35,346 bases of DNA from Gammaproteobacteria bacterium (GCA_018698975.1 JABIPQ010000052.1:1-35346), one strand, 5' to 3'. Counted from the first letter of the stretch, positions 25,743-35,346 are shown. Notes: a model not told the origin generated them from the letters alone. Numbers and translations are program-made.

Positions 25743-25801
25743 GAAAACACAGCTGAGTCCCTGACTGTTTTACCCCTTTTATAAAATTAAGGCCAATTCC
25801 C

Positions 25802-27253
25802 ATGATGCCCGTCATTGCCCTAGTAGGCAGACCCAACGTAGGCAAATCGACACTTTTTAACAGGTTAACCCGATCCAGGGATGCCCTGGTGGCGGATTAT
25901 GCAGGTCTCACAAGAGACCGCCAATATGGCGAAGGAAATTCCAACGAACGGAACTTTATTGTCATCGATACTGGTGGTATCACCGGAACGGAAGAAGGTC
26001 TTGACTTGCTGATGAGTGAACAATCCCTTCTGGCAATAGCAGAAGCAGATATTACCTTGTTACTTGTAGATGCCAGAGAAGGATTGCTACCAGGTGATGA
26101 ACAGCTGGTGGATTATTTACGCAGAAATACCCGACCGTATTCCCTTGTAGTCAATAAAACCGATGGCCTGGATCCTGATGTAGCTCTTTCAGATTTTCAT
26201 CAGCTTGGTTGCGACTCTATTCATGCCATTGCTGCCAGTCATGGCAGGGGTGTCAGTAAAATGATGGAAGAAGTGCTACTGCCATTTCCTGTTCCGGAAG
26301 AAGAGAAAGAAGCCCTTGAAAATACCGGTATCAAAATCGCCGTTGCAGGCCGACCCAATGTGGGGAAATCCACACTGGTAAATCGTCTTTTAGGAGAAGA
26401 AAGAGTGGTGGTTTATGATCACCCGGGAACGACAAGAGATAGTGTTTATATTCCATTTGAACGTCGAGGAAAACCATATACCTTAATTGATACCGCCGGT
26501 ATCAGAAAAAAAGGCAAGACCAACGAAACAGTTGAAAAGTTTTCCGTGGTCAAATCTCTACAGGCTATTCGGGATGCGAATGTCGTGGTGCTGCTGGTGA
26601 ATGCCCGGGAAGGTATCGTTGAGCAGGACCTGCACTTACTGGGCTATGTGTTGGAGACAGGCAGGGCCCTGGTGATTGCGCTCAACAAATGGGACGGGAT
26701 GGATGAGTATGCTAAAGATCAGATACGTAAGGCAATACAACGCCGTTTTGTCTTCATTGATTTTGCGAAAATACATTTTATCTCGGCATTGCATGGTACC
26801 GGTGTTGGAGATTTATATGTTTCCATTGAAAAAGCTTACGCTTCGGCCAACCTGCAATTAACGACCAACAAACTGACGCAATTACTCGAAAGGATTACAG
26901 AAAGTCATGCACCGCCAGTTATTAATGGCAGACGCATAAAACTGAGATATGCACATCCCGGCGGCAATAATCCCCCGGTGATAGTTATTCATGGCAAACA
27001 GACTAAAAAAGTTCCGGCACATTATGTGCGTTTTCTGGAAAAAAGTTTCAGGAAATATTTAAAACTGGTAGGTACGCCAATACGTATTGAATTGGTCAAT
27101 GACAGTAACCCTTACACTAAATCGGAAGAAGGAAAGTCTAATAAGGAGGTTGCCCGCAAGCGTGCTATCAAGAAGAGCAGAGTACTTTCAAAATCTCCCA
27201 AAGACGCAAAGCCTTCGAAGCCCCCAAGAGGCAGAATTAAAAAGCATAGATAA
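25802..27253 (+). CDS. der: Ribosome-biogenesis GTPase Der (EngA)
   Basis: A 483-residue double GTPase that helps assemble the 50S subunit. The first GTPase domain has GRPNVGKST (9-17), DTGGI (56-60) and NKTDG (118-122). The second has GRPNVGKST from about 183, DTAGI and NKWDG. A C-terminal KH-like domain follows, ending in a strongly basic tail. Two ATGs stand in tandem; the first corresponds to the E. coli start (M-x-PVVALVGRP). Confidence 0.98.
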   Translation: MMPVIALVGRPNVGKSTLFNRLTRSRDALVADYAGLTRDRQYGEGNSNERNFIVIDTGGITGTEEGLDLLMSEQSLLAIAEADITLLLVDAREGLLPGDEQLVDYLRRNTRPYSLVVNKTDGLDPDVALSDFHQLGCDSIHAIAASHGRGVSKMMEEVLLPFPVPEEEKEALENTGIKIAVAGRPNVGKSTLVNRLLGEERVVVYDHPGTTRDSVYIPFERRGKPYTLIDTAGIRKKGKTNETVEKFSVVKSLQAIRDANVVVLLVNAREGIVEQDLHLLGYVLETGRALVIALNKWDGMDEYAKDQIRKAIQRRFVFIDFAKIHFISALHGTGVGDLYVSIEKAYASANLQLTTNKLTQLLERITESHAPPVINGRRIKLRYAHPGGNNPPVIVIHGKQTKKVPAHYVRFLEKSFRKYLKLVGTPIRIELVNDSNPYTKSEEGKSNKEVARKRAIKKSRVLSKSPKDAKPSKPPRGRIKKHR

Positions 27254-27271
27254 GGTCTGTGAATTTACTTC

Positions 27272-27982
27272 ATGAAACAAACGCTGATTTTAAAAACCGG
27301 GAGCACAATCCCTGCTATAGCTGAAGAAAAAGGCGACTTTGAACAATGGATTGCTACAGGGATGTCGCTGTCTGTTAATCAGAATTTGAGTGTTTCTGTA
27401 TTTGAAGGGCAAAGCTTGCCCGATCTTCAATCCATTTCCTCTATCGTTATTACCGGTTCGCCCGCCATGGCGACTGAGAAATTAGACTGGAAAGAAAAAA
27501 GTCAGCATTTCATTCTTTCTGCAATCAATGCCGGTATCCCGGTGCTGGGTATATGTTTTGGCCATCAATTGCTGGCGCAAGCTATGGGAGGCAAGGTTGA
27601 TTGGCATCCTCAAGGCCGGGAAATTGGTACAACTCTGGTGAATCGAAGCACTGAATCTTTTGATGACCCGCTATTTAATGAGATGCCGGTAACTTTTCCT
27701 GTCCATACAACACACATGCAAACTGTCACTGAATTACCTTCTGATGCAATTATTCTGGCTAGTAATGAGTTTGAATCACATCATGCCGTGCGCTTTGCAA
27801 GGAATGTCTGGGGCGTTCAGTTTCATCCGGAATTTGATGCTGCAATTATGCGCCGTTATATTAAGGAACGTCATGTCCAAATTGACGATGAAGGGTTAAA
27901 TTCAACAGCACTGCTCGCCGATGTTTGCCCAACGCCAGAAGCTTTACTGGTTTTGCGGAATTTTTCGGCCCTTGCGAGCTAG
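27272..27982 (+). CDS. Class I glutamine amidotransferase, stand-alone
   Basis: A 236-residue protein of the GMP-synthase-like GATase 1 family. The catalytic triad is visible: nucleophile Cys95 in LGICFGHQLLAQAMGG, and His186 and Glu188 in VQFHPEFD. Such stand-alone proteins (for example YfeJ-like) hydrolyse glutamine or a related gamma-glutamyl compound for an unidentified acceptor; no synthase domain is fused or adjacent. It begins 18 bases after der, so may be co-transcribed, and converges with ppk1 with only 14 bases between stops. The specific substrate is unknown. Confidence 0.85.
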   Translation: MKQTLILKTGSTIPAIAEEKGDFEQWIATGMSLSVNQNLSVSVFEGQSLPDLQSISSIVITGSPAMATEKLDWKEKSQHFILSAINAGIPVLGICFGHQLLAQAMGGKVDWHPQGREIGTTLVNRSTESFDDPLFNEMPVTFPVHTTHMQTVTELPSDAIILASNEFESHHAVRFARNVWGVQFHPEFDAAIMRRYIKERHVQIDDEGLNSTALLADVCPTPEALLVLRNFSALAS

Positions 27983-27996
27983 TACTACCTTCGGGG

Positions 27997-30078
27997 TCAG
28001 CTAGTGTAAGTTTCCAGCAGTGTGGTCTGAGCGCAGCGCGGATTAGTATTTCCCGAAGTGTTTTGTTTATAACTCCCATCGGATTGCAAAACCCAGGACT
28101 GGGTGTTGTCGGAAAGATATAATTGCAGGCCTTCTTTAAGCACTTTCTTTTTCAAGCGTTTATCTTCAATTGGAAAACAGGTTTCAACGCGGCGGAAAAA
28201 ATTTCTATCCATCCAGTCACCACTGGAAAGAAAGATTTCATAATCGTTATCATTGTGAAAATAAAATATTCTGCTGTGTTCAAGGAAGCGGCCAATTATT
28301 GAGCGCACCTGAATATTGTCAGAGACACCTTTAACACCTGGTTTTAAGCAGCAGATTCCCCTGACGATAAGATCTATTTTTACTCCGGCCTGCGAAGCTC
28401 GGTACAGGGCTTCGATTATTCCGGGTTCAACAAGTGAATTCATCTTGGCAATAATTCTGGCAGGCTTGCCTTTCCCGGCAAAATCTATTTCTCGTTGAAT
28501 CAGGTCCAGCATACCTTTATGGAAAGTAAATGGTGCCTGCAGAATCTTTTTACGTTTTCCGGCTTTGCCAAGTGCGGTGAGTTGTTGAAATACTTTCTGA
28601 ACATCATCAGTAAGTGCCAGATCGCTGGTCAGCATTCCGAAATCAGTGTATTGCCGCGCGGTTCCTGCATGGTAGTTGCCCGTTCCCAAATGAACATAGC
28701 GTTTAAGCTGTTTTCCTTCACGACGAATGACCAGGCTCATCTTGGCATGGGTTTTATGCCCGACTACACCATAAGACACATGAGCGCCGGCATCCTGTAA
28801 TTCGTTGGCCAGTTCAATATTTTCCTCTTCATCGAAGCGTGCGCGTAATTCGATAACAACTGTTACTTCCTTGCCTTCATGGGCCGCTTTAATCAAGGCA
28901 TTAACAATGCTTGAGTCGTCTTCTGTCCGGTACACGGTTTGTTTAATCGCCAATACATTGGGATCAATAGAAGCTTGCAGGATGAAGTCCACCACGGTAT
29001 TAAAAGTCTGGAATGGATGATGCAGGAGAATGTCGCCTTTTTTAATCGTCTCAAAAAGGTTCTGCTGTTTTAACAGTCTTCTTTGAATTCCAGGGGTAAA
29101 TGGTGGGAATTTGAGATCAGGTCTGCTGATATAGTTTGAGAGAGCCATCAAACGATTAAGATTAACAGGACCATTTACCTGGTAAACATCGTTATGTTGA
29201 AGGCTGAACTGGTGGGTCAGATAATCGATCATTTCCTGGGGGCAATTGTCTGTCACTTCAAGGCGTACCGCTTCAGCAAAGCGTCTCGAGGGTAGCTGTC
29301 CCTCAAGGGCTCGCATTAAATCGCCAACTTCTTCTTCACTGACAAGCAGATCTGAATTGCGGGTAATCCTGAATTGATAGCAGCCAGTTACCGTCATGCC
29401 CGGGAACAGGTCTGAAGCATGCATTTGAATGATTGAAGACAGAAAAACAAAGTCATTTTTTTTTGAAGAGGTACCGATCAGTCTTGGCAAGGCTCTTGGC
29501 GCCTGGACAATCGCAATACCTGAATTCCTGCCAAAGGCATCCTTACCCTCCAGCGAAATAATAAAGTTAAGACTTTTATTCAACACTTGTGGGAAGGGAT
29601 GCGCGGGGTCAAGCCCTACTGGACTTAGGATTGGAAGCAATTCCCGGTTAAAATAATTTTTAATCCAGGCCAGTTGCTTATGATTCAGGTTTTGACAGTC
29701 GCGGCAGTTGATACCTGCTTTTTTCAAACCAGGAAAAATATCGTCATTGAGAACCTTGTACTGTTCTTCGACTATTTCATGGGCTACTTCGCAAATTTTC
29801 TGTAATTGCTCTGAAGGTGATAATTTGTCAGATCCGCTTTGTCCAGAACCAAATGCGACTTGCTGTTTAAGTCCGGCAACGCGTATTTCAAAAAATTCAT
29901 CTATGTTTGAGCTGGAAATACAAAGAAAGAAAAGGCGTTCAAGTAGCGGAGTGGACTTATCTTTTGCCTGAGCCAATACCCGACGATTAAATTCAAGTGC
30001 GCTGAGTTCTCTGTTAATGAAATACTCAGGATTACTTAACTCAATATCTGTACTGGGCAGTTCTTTGCTAATGGCCAT
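27997..30078 (-). CDS. ppk1: Polyphosphate kinase 1
   Basis: A 693-residue PPK1 that polymerises the gamma-phosphate of ATP into inorganic polyphosphate, a stress and phosphate-storage polymer. The N-terminal domain has FINRELSALEFNRRVL; the catalytic region includes HHPFQTFNTVVDFI, the autophosphorylated His444 in HKTHAKMSLV and YVHLGTGNYH (His463). The C-terminal phospholipase-D-like part ends in SSGDWMDRNFFRRVE. The length is typical. No ppx gene is adjacent. It is the last of three minus-strand genes (xseA, methyltransferase, ppk1). Confidence 0.96.
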   Translation of the reverse strand: MAISKELPSTDIELSNPEYFINRELSALEFNRRVLAQAKDKSTPLLERLFFLCISSSNIDEFFEIRVAGLKQQVAFGSGQSGSDKLSPSEQLQKICEVAHEIVEEQYKVLNDDIFPGLKKAGINCRDCQNLNHKQLAWIKNYFNRELLPILSPVGLDPAHPFPQVLNKSLNFIISLEGKDAFGRNSGIAIVQAPRALPRLIGTSSKKNDFVFLSSIIQMHASDLFPGMTVTGCYQFRITRNSDLLVSEEEVGDLMRALEGQLPSRRFAEAVRLEVTDNCPQEMIDYLTHQFSLQHNDVYQVNGPVNLNRLMALSNYISRPDLKFPPFTPGIQRRLLKQQNLFETIKKGDILLHHPFQTFNTVVDFILQASIDPNVLAIKQTVYRTEDDSSIVNALIKAAHEGKEVTVVIELRARFDEEENIELANELQDAGAHVSYGVVGHKTHAKMSLVIRREGKQLKRYVHLGTGNYHAGTARQYTDFGMLTSDLALTDDVQKVFQQLTALGKAGKRKKILQAPFTFHKGMLDLIQREIDFAGKGKPARIIAKMNSLVEPGIIEALYRASQAGVKIDLIVRGICCLKPGVKGVSDNIQVRSIIGRFLEHSRIFYFHNDNDYEIFLSSGDWMDRNFFRRVETCFPIEDKRLKKKVLKEGLQLYLSDNTQSWVLQSDGSYKQNTSGNTNPRCAQTTLLETYTS

Positions 30079-30128
30079 AACTCGTTATCGTATTAAGTAG
30101 TGACAGAATTAACTGGATGTAAAATAAA

Positions 30129-30746
30129 TCAGTTTTTGATTATTAATAGATAACCTTCTTCTTTAACCGGGTCTTTAAGCTTCACTTCTATAAGTTCGGC
30201 ATTAAATTTTTTCTTGCATTTTTTGGCCAGTTTCAGAAAAGGAGATCTTCCTGGATCTGCAATAATTATTGTTTTCACACCATTTTTTAATGATTTCTTA
30301 ATCAGTTTGTAAAGGGGTGCAATTAGCTCATTCCAGAAACAAATATCACCGCCTAAAATCAAATCCTGTTCAGCGAGTAAGCTGCCTTTAAGCTTTTCAT
30401 AACGGCTAACCTTACTTCTGACTTTTGTTTCGTTTAATTGGGCGTGCATGTCCAGAAAAGGGAAAACATTTTTATCTGCGTCTACAGCGACCACATCCGC
30501 TTGATATTTTTTCGCGCAATAAATGCTAAGGATGCCCCAGCCGCTACCTATTTCCAGTATGTGTGATTTAAGCTTTGGTGGGTTTTTCAGCAGATAGTCC
30601 ATAATAAGGTAGCTGGAAAACCAGACTTTATCGCCATGAATTTCAGGAGTGCTGGTGTCCTTTAATAGTTTTTTTATTACTTTATGTTTTTTCTTATAAA
30701 GCTTGAGTCCGCGGACTTCTTTTATTTGTGTTTCTTCACTGCTCAT
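30129..30746 (-). CDS. Lysine-rich class I SAM-dependent methyltransferase
   Basis: A 205-residue protein with a Rossmann methyltransferase core: motif I is ILEIGSGWGIL (63-73), the acidic end of strand 2 is VVAVDAD (85-91), and LILGGDICFWNEL (129-141) resembles motif IV of the Methyltransf_16 / ETFB-lysine-methyltransferase type. I count 35 lysines in 205 residues, far more than in neighbouring proteins, and the upstream 181 bases are A+T-rich, so recent acquisition or a nucleic-acid-associated role are possible. The substrate (protein lysine or small molecule) cannot be read from the sequence. It is 50 bases upstream of ppk1. Confidence 0.75.
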   Translation of the reverse strand: MSSEETQIKEVRGLKLYKKKHKVIKKLLKDTSTPEIHGDKVWFSSYLIMDYLLKNPPKLKSHILEIGSGWGILSIYCAKKYQADVVAVDADKNVFPFLDMHAQLNETKVRSKVSRYEKLKGSLLAEQDLILGGDICFWNELIAPLYKLIKKSLKNGVKTIIIADPGRSPFLKLAKKCKKKFNAELIEVKLKDPVKEEGYLLIIKN

Positions 30747-30927
30747 ACGGATGACTACCGAAAGTAAAATTGACTCTTAAGTCGACGCTTTAACATTATC
30801 TTTAAAAACTGCTTGTTGAGTAAAGATAGGGCAAAGCAGGAAGTAATTAAGAGCTAATTAAATAAAAAGGATAATAAATATATCAGTACTCAGTATTGAT
30901 ACAAATCATTATTCAAGGTTAATTTTT

Positions 30928-32301
30928 TTAATCTTTTCCTTGTGAGGGATCGAGTGCAGCTGTTTCTTTAACAGTACTTATGATCTCTCCATTAAAAAGC
31001 CGGGAACGAATTGTATCACCAGGCTTAACGCTTTGGTAATCAGTGATGACCTGGTCATTGCTGGTGTAGGAAATTGAATAGCCTCTGCTTAATGTGTTGA
31101 GAGGACTAACAGTATTAAGCGCATGGCTATTCTCACTCAGCTTTGATTTTTTGAAATGTAAAATTTGTTGCATGGACTTTGAAAGGCGCAATGCCATATT
31201 CATACTTTCCTGTCGGTATTCTTTCACCAGTCTTTGTGGTGAATGTGAACGAATCCCAAGATGTAATTCCTTGAGGGTACTGTACTTGCGGTCAAGAAGG
31301 TTTTTAAATCCTCGTTGCAGTCTAGCCTCAATTTCATCAAGTCGCTGGGCTTGTTCCAGAAGTTTTCTTCCGGGGTGCTTAAGTTGCTTGCGTAACCAGA
31401 TTAATGACTGCTGCTTTTGTCTTAAGCTCTTAAGTATTTGTGCGGATAGCTGTCTTTTATAGGCAGTAAACAAAGCGCTGTATTCTTGTCTGTCAGGGCT
31501 GAGTATTTCTGCTGCAGCGGTAGGAGTGGCTGCCCGAAAGTCGGCTACAAAATCTGCAATGGTAAAATCAACTTCATGGCCAACAGCGCTTATAACAGGT
31601 AATTCACTCTCTGCAATGGCGCGTGCCAGGGCTTCATCGTTGAAGCTCCAGAGATCTTCCAGTGAACCGCCGCCACGCCCAATAACCAGCACATCAAGAT
31701 CAGACAGGCATCCCTGCTTTTTATTAGCCAATTTTATCGCTGCTATCATTTCTGCGGCAGCAGTATTTCCCTGAACAGTCACAGGAATAACAGTTACAGT
31801 AATTGCCGGGAAGCGTCTACCCAAGGTGCTGATGATGTCTTTAACAGCTGCGCCAGTGGGGGAAGTGATTACCCCAATATGAGCTGGTAAGACTGGTAAT
31901 GTTTTCTTCAGCCCTTCATCAAATAAACCTTCCTGCTTGAGTTTGGCCTTTAACTGTTCGAAAGCGCGGAGCAGGGCGCCATCACCGCGTTCCTCCATTT
32001 GTTCAACAATGAGTTGAAAATCGCCGCGCCCTTCATAAAGGCTTATTTTGCCTTTAATCAATACCTGCATGCCATCACCGGGGCGGAACCGCACCCGTAA
32101 ATTTCGATTACGAAACATGGCACAGCGAATCTGAGCGTTGTTGTCCTTCAGGGTGAGATACCAGTGGCCGGAAGCCGGCATGGCTATATTGGAAATTTCA
32201 CCTTCCACGAGCACTGCCGGGAAATTATCTTCCAGCAAGTAACGCGCCTCTCTATTGAGCTCACTTACACTCAGGACAGTTTCTGATTGTTGATCATTCA
32301 T
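30928..32301 (-). CDS. xseA: Exodeoxyribonuclease VII large subunit
   Basis: A 457-residue XseA, the catalytic subunit of ExoVII, which degrades single-stranded DNA to oligonucleotides. The N-terminal OB-fold (about 8-105) has VEGEISNIAMPASGHWYLTLKD; the catalytic domain has GVITSPTGAAVKDI and VIGRGGGSLEDLWSFNDE followed by ISAVGHEVDFTIADFVAD. A long helical region (about 280-400) would bind XseB, which is not encoded nearby. The 181 bases after its stop are A+T-rich and hold no gene that I can support. Confidence 0.97.
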   Translation of the reverse strand: MNDQQSETVLSVSELNREARYLLEDNFPAVLVEGEISNIAMPASGHWYLTLKDNNAQIRCAMFRNRNLRVRFRPGDGMQVLIKGKISLYEGRGDFQLIVEQMEERGDGALLRAFEQLKAKLKQEGLFDEGLKKTLPVLPAHIGVITSPTGAAVKDIISTLGRRFPAITVTVIPVTVQGNTAAAEMIAAIKLANKKQGCLSDLDVLVIGRGGGSLEDLWSFNDEALARAIAESELPVISAVGHEVDFTIADFVADFRAATPTAAAEILSPDRQEYSALFTAYKRQLSAQILKSLRQKQQSLIWLRKQLKHPGRKLLEQAQRLDEIEARLQRGFKNLLDRKYSTLKELHLGIRSHSPQRLVKEYRQESMNMALRLSKSMQQILHFKKSKLSENSHALNTVSPLNTLSRGYSISYTSNDQVITDYQSVKPGDTIRSRLFNGEIISTVKETAALDPSQGKD

Positions 32302-32423
32302 CCGGCATCATAATAACCTGAAGCATTCGATGCTGCACCGTGTTTGATAGACGGTTTTTTCTGAAAAGATTAGGCTACAATATAGTTGGTGTGAATCTAG
32401 TCCAGACTGACAAAAGAGCCTAA

Positions 32424-32831
32424 ATGATGAATCGATTTTTTCCTGTATTGCCGGCTGCGTTGACTTTTTTAAGTACTATCGCAATGAATAGCATAGCCAT
32501 TGGGGCAGAAAACCCGGATGCCCGTTTATGTAATCTTCAAGGCAGAGAAATTGCCTTACGCATTAGTGAAGAAGTTAATTCTGCACTTTCTGCTGAAGCA
32601 CGAAACCAGATAGTCGAAATTGCCGAGCAGGTTTGCCAGGATTATGCGGGGCAATCAGGTTCATATACGGTAATTCAAAGACCTGGTCCAAATGAGGCTG
32701 CCGGGCTTTCAGTCAATGCTTCTGAAGATAATTCCCTGGACTCAGAAGCCACGGAAAACGGGCTTTTCGGTGAGATGAAAATTATTGAGCCAGAGGACAG
32801 AGTGCGGCGTCCGGGACTGAAAAGACGCTAA
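32424..32831 (+). CDS. Small exported protein of unknown function
   Basis: A 135-residue protein I do not recognise. The N-terminus is a clear signal peptide (basic MMNR, hydrophobic stretch to about residue 26, then AIGAE as a probable signal peptidase I site). The mature part has two cysteines (in ARLCNLQG and EQVCQDYAG) that could form a disulfide, an amphipathic helical stretch between them, then a polar acidic region and a basic RRPGLKRR tail. It stands between divergent xseA and guaB, with its own 122-base upstream region. Base composition does not differ clearly from its neighbours. A real gene is likely from the intact signal peptide and coding-like codon use. Confidence 0.65.
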   Translation: MMNRFFPVLPAALTFLSTIAMNSIAIGAENPDARLCNLQGREIALRISEEVNSALSAEARNQIVEIAEQVCQDYAGQSGSYTVIQRPGPNEAAGLSVNASEDNSLDSEATENGLFGEMKIIEPEDRVRRPGLKRR

Positions 32832-32898
32832 TAAGCGCTTTATTGCCGTTTTGCCGTCTATTTCAGCAGAGATTTTCAATATAGGGCCACGAAGGGAT

Positions 32899-32927
32899 TT
32901 ACCTGAATTTCCCTGATAGAGTATAAT
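32899..32927 (+). promoter_or_regulatory. Predicted promoter of guaB(A)
   Basis: A perfect TATAAT (32922-32927) has the weak -35 candidate TTACCT (32899-32904) 17 bases upstream. The short leader contains the small hairpin TCCCG-CAA-CGGGA just before the AGGA ribosome site of guaB. Confidence 0.5.
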
Positions 32928-32963
32928 GAGGCGATTTCCCGCAACGGGATTTCAGGAAATTAT

Positions 32964-34442
32964 ATGCTACGCATTGTTGAAGAAGCTTTAACATTTGACG
33001 ACGTTCTTCTAGTTCCCGCCCATTCTCAGGTGCTGCCCAACATGGTGAACCTGAAAACCCACCTGACCAATACCATTACCCTGAATATACCTTTGGTGTC
33101 TTCTGCTATGGACACCGTCACAGAATCCCGGCTTGCCATTGCCATGGCGCAAGAAGGGGGGATGGGCATTATTCACAAGAGTATGAGTATTGAGCAGCAG
33201 GCGCGTGAGGTTCGAGCGGTTAAGAAATATGAGAGCGGTGTAGTCACCGATCCTATCTGTATTACCCCTGATACCACTGTGCGCAAATTGCTGGAATTGA
33301 CTCAGGAACATCACATTTCAGGGCTGCCGGTGATCAAGGATGCAGGTTCACGTGATCTGGTCGGTATCGTTACCAGTCGAGATGTCCGTTTTGAGAATAA
33401 TCTGGAAGCCACCGTTGACAAGATCATGACCCCCAAAGAAGGGCTGGTAACAGTCAGGGAAGGCGCAGACCTTGATGAGATCAAGGTACTAATGCATGAC
33501 CACCGCATTGAAAAAGTGCTGGTGGTAAATGATGACTTTGAATTAAAAGGTCTGGTTACACTCAAGGATATTCGAAAATCCGAAGATCATCCCAATGCCT
33601 GCAAAGATGCGCTGGGTCAGTTACGTGTAGGCGCAGCAGTAGGCACGGGGCAAGATACAGAGCAGCGGGTAGCAGCCCTGGTGAATGCCGGTGCTGATGT
33701 TGTCGTCGTAGACACCTCCCATGGTCATTCCCAGGATGTGATCAATCGTATCAAGGGAATAAAAAAGGCCTTTCCGGATCTACAATTAATCGGAGGCAAT
33801 GTTGCCACAGCAGCGGGTGCAGTGGCACTGGCAGAAGCCGGTGTTGATGCCGTCAAAGTGGGTATTGGTCCTGGATCAATATGTACCACACGTATTGTCA
33901 CCGGGGTAGGAGTTCCACAGATCACCGCAGTTGCCAATGTTGCAGCGGCCCTGAAAGACACTGACATAACCATTATCTCCGACGGTGGTATTCGCTTTTC
34001 CGGTGATATCGCTAAAGCCGTCGCAGCAGGTGCTCACGTGGTTATGATCGGTTCTCTGTTAGCTGGCACCGAAGAAGCACCCGGTGAAGTAGAGTTGTAT
34101 CAAGGCAGATCCTACAAGGCCTATAGAGGGATGGGGTCTTTGGGAGCAATGTCAGACTCCTATGGCTCCAGTGATCGCTATTTTCAGAACCTGGACGCTG
34201 GTGCCAGCAAACTTGTGCCTGAAGGGATTGAAGGCCGAGTGCCTTATAAAGGGCCAATGTCAGCCATTATCTTTCAGCTGTTGGGCGGGATTCGATCAAG
34301 CATGGGCTTAACCGGCTGTGCTGATATGGTGCAAATGCGGAGCAAGCCTGAATTTGTGCGAATTACCGGGGCAGGCATTAATGAAAGCCATGTTCATGAT
34401 GTCAGTATTACCAAGGAAGCACCAAATTACCGCGTCAGCTAG
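32964..34442 (+). CDS. guaB: Inosine-5'-monophosphate dehydrogenase
   Basis: A 492-residue IMPDH that oxidises IMP to XMP, the committed step to GMP. Catalytic Cys307 lies in [35 protein letters not shown] and RGMGSLGAM (followed by the flap) are present. Two CBS domains (about 93-205) are inserted in the TIM barrel, with [13 protein letters not shown] and [14 protein letters not shown] as their starts. AGGAAA precedes the ATG. guaA follows 71 bases later, and the pair supplies guanine nucleotides. Confidence 0.98.
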   Translation: MLRIVEEALTFDDVLLVPAHSQVLPNMVNLKTHLTNTITLNIPLVSSAMDTVTESRLAIAMAQEGGMGIIHKSMSIEQQAREVRAVKKYESGVVTDPICITPDTTVRKLLELTQEHHISGLPVIKDAGSRDLVGIVTSRDVRFENNLEATVDKIMTPKEGLVTVREGADLDEIKVLMHDHRIEKVLVVNDDFELKGLVTLKDIRKSEDHPNACKDALGQLRVGAAVGTGQDTEQRVAALVNAGADVVVVDTSHGHSQDVINRIKGIKKAFPDLQLIGGNVATAAGAVALAEAGVDAVKVGIGPGSICTTRIVTGVGVPQITAVANVAAALKDTDITIISDGGIRFSGDIAKAVAAGAHVVMIGSLLAGTEEAPGEVELYQGRSYKAYRGMGSLGAMSDSYGSSDRYFQNLDAGASKLVPEGIEGRVPYKGPMSAIIFQLLGGIRSSMGLTGCADMVQMRSKPEFVRITGAGINESHVHDVSITKEAPNYRVS

Positions 34443-34513
34443 TATTCTGCTTTCTGTCAGCGAATCTATTTTAAGCGCAACCTTTCAAGCGGATCTTTCT
34501 AACGGAATATTGC

Positions 34514-35346
34514 ATGTCTAATAATATCCATGATGACAAAATTCTGATTCTGGATTTTGGTTCACAATACACCCAGTTAATTGCCCGCCGTGTCAGAGAG
34601 GCCGGGGTTTATTGTGAAATCCACCACTATGGCATTCCCGAAGAGAGTTTTAAGGAATTCAATGCCAGGGGCGTTATTCTTTCTGGTAGCCCGGAATCGG
34701 CAAACCTTGAAGATTCTCCACGCGTACCCGATTACATTCTGAACGCCGGCTTACCAATTCTGGGGATTTGCTATGGTATGCAGACCATCTCACAGCAACT
34801 GGGTGGCCAGGTAGAAGGCTCGGCTAAATCCGAATTCGGTTATGCCCGAATTGAAATTCAAAGCGGCAGTGTCCTGTTAAGTGATCTGGAGCATTCGGTC
34901 CAGGAAGGCAATGTGTTTTTCCATGACGTGTGGATGAGCCATGGCGATAAAGTGACCCAGGCCCCAGAGGGCTTTAAAATAATTGCATCCTCCGAAAGCG
35001 CCCCTATCGCTGCCATTGCAGATGAGAGTCGGAAAATTTATTGCCTGCAATTTCATCCAGAAGTTACCCACACTCAATCCGGTCAGGAAATTCTCAATCG
35101 TTTTGTCCATGAAATATGTCAGTGTGGCCGTCTGTGGACACCAGCAAATATTATTGAAGATGCCATCAGGACTATTCAAAATCAGGTAGGAACGAACAAG
35201 GTACTTTTAGGTCTGTCGGGCGGCGTTGATTCCTCCGTGGTTGCAGCCCTGTTGCACCGGGCTATTGGCGATCAGCTCACCTGTGTGTTTGTGGATAACG
35301 GCTTGTTGCGTTTGCATGAAGGTGACCAGGTGATGGAAACCTTTGC
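34514..35346 (+). CDS. guaA: GMP synthase (glutamine-hydrolysing), 3'-truncated by the window edge
   Basis: The first 277 codons of GuaA, which aminates XMP to GMP with glutamine and ATP. The N-terminal amidotransferase domain has [18 protein letters not shown] (about 11-28), nucleophile Cys86 in LGICYGMQ, and the His/Glu pair in [10 protein letters not shown]. The ATP-pyrophosphatase domain begins with the PP-loop [13 protein letters not shown]. The frame is open to the last base, so the gene is cut only by the end of the window. The ATG at 34514 matches the E. coli start. Confidence 0.98.
   Translation, partial: MSNNIHDDKILILDFGSQYTQLIARRVREAGVYCEIHHYGIPEESFKEFNARGVILSGSPESANLEDSPRVPDYILNAGLPILGICYGMQTISQQLGGQVEGSAKSEFGYARIEIQSGSVLLSDLEHSVQEGNVFFHDVWMSHGDKVTQAPEGFKIIASSESAPIAAIADESRKIYCLQFHPEVTHTQSGQEILNRFVHEICQCGRLWTPANIIEDAIRTIQNQVGTNKVLLGLSGGVDSSVVAALLHRAIGDQLTCVFVDNGLLRLHEGDQVMETF

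Noticed and set aside
27272-30746. Amidotransferase, ppk1 and methyltransferase as a new joint system
   Set aside because: The amidotransferase faces the other two genes, each is a separate known family, and nothing in spacing or fusion links them functionally.
32344-32381. A promoter (TTGATA ... TACAAT) for the small exported protein
   Set aside because: The two boxes are 26 bases apart and no better -35 box is found at normal spacing.

Overview
The window is chromosomal DNA from a gammaproteobacterium. Protein sequences and gene order (suhB/trmJ-iscRSUA-hscBA-fdx-iscX-ndk-rlmN-pilF-rodZ-ispG-hisS-yfgM-bamB-der, and tgt-yajC-secDF) match the core of that class. The coding density, modest G+C, TTG/GTG starts and a type IV pilus gene point to a free-living, non-enteric lineage, possibly marine. 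I cannot name the genus. Nearly all genes are intact housekeeping genes; the only cut gene is guaA at the right edge.

Layout. (1) 1-1350: a gamma-resorcylate decarboxylase-like metal enzyme, a decayed partial copy of a tRNA-Leu gene, and an intact tRNA-Leu(CAA) on the minus strand. (2) 1351-9665: queA, then pyk (minus strand) and mdh, then tgt-yajC-secD-secF. Queuosine genes and the Sec accessory complex normally sit together as queA-tgt-yajC-secDF; here pyk and mdh separate queA from tgt. (3) 9819-11524: suhB (minus) diverging from trmJ. (4) 11623-17342: the complete ISC iron-sulfur assembly operon, preceded by two abutting IscR-type operators on a good promoter. (5) 17610-27253: ndk, rlmN, pilF, rodZ, ispG, hisS, yfgM, bamB, der. 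IspG and RlmN are both 4Fe-4S enzymes lying just downstream of the cluster-building operon. (6) 27272-32301: a class I glutamine amidotransferase facing minus-strand ppk1, a lysine-rich methyltransferase and xseA. (7) 32424-35346: a small exported protein of unknown function, guaB and the first 277 codons of guaA.

The unusual signals are between genes. Tandem 7-base repeats occur at 985-1005, 3882-3918 and 5043-5119, flanking the queA/pyk/mdh stretch. The third is a mirror-image element containing a perfect 18-bp inverted repeat. Other intergenic structure includes a degenerate tRNA-Leu copy, an imperfect palindrome between secF and suhB, and reiterated GGCATTTAGAT units between iscR and iscS. 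I found no CRISPR array, insertion sequence, prophage, toxin-antitoxin pair or defence system, and no clear candidate for a new multi-gene system. The intergenic repeat family is the item most worth following up.
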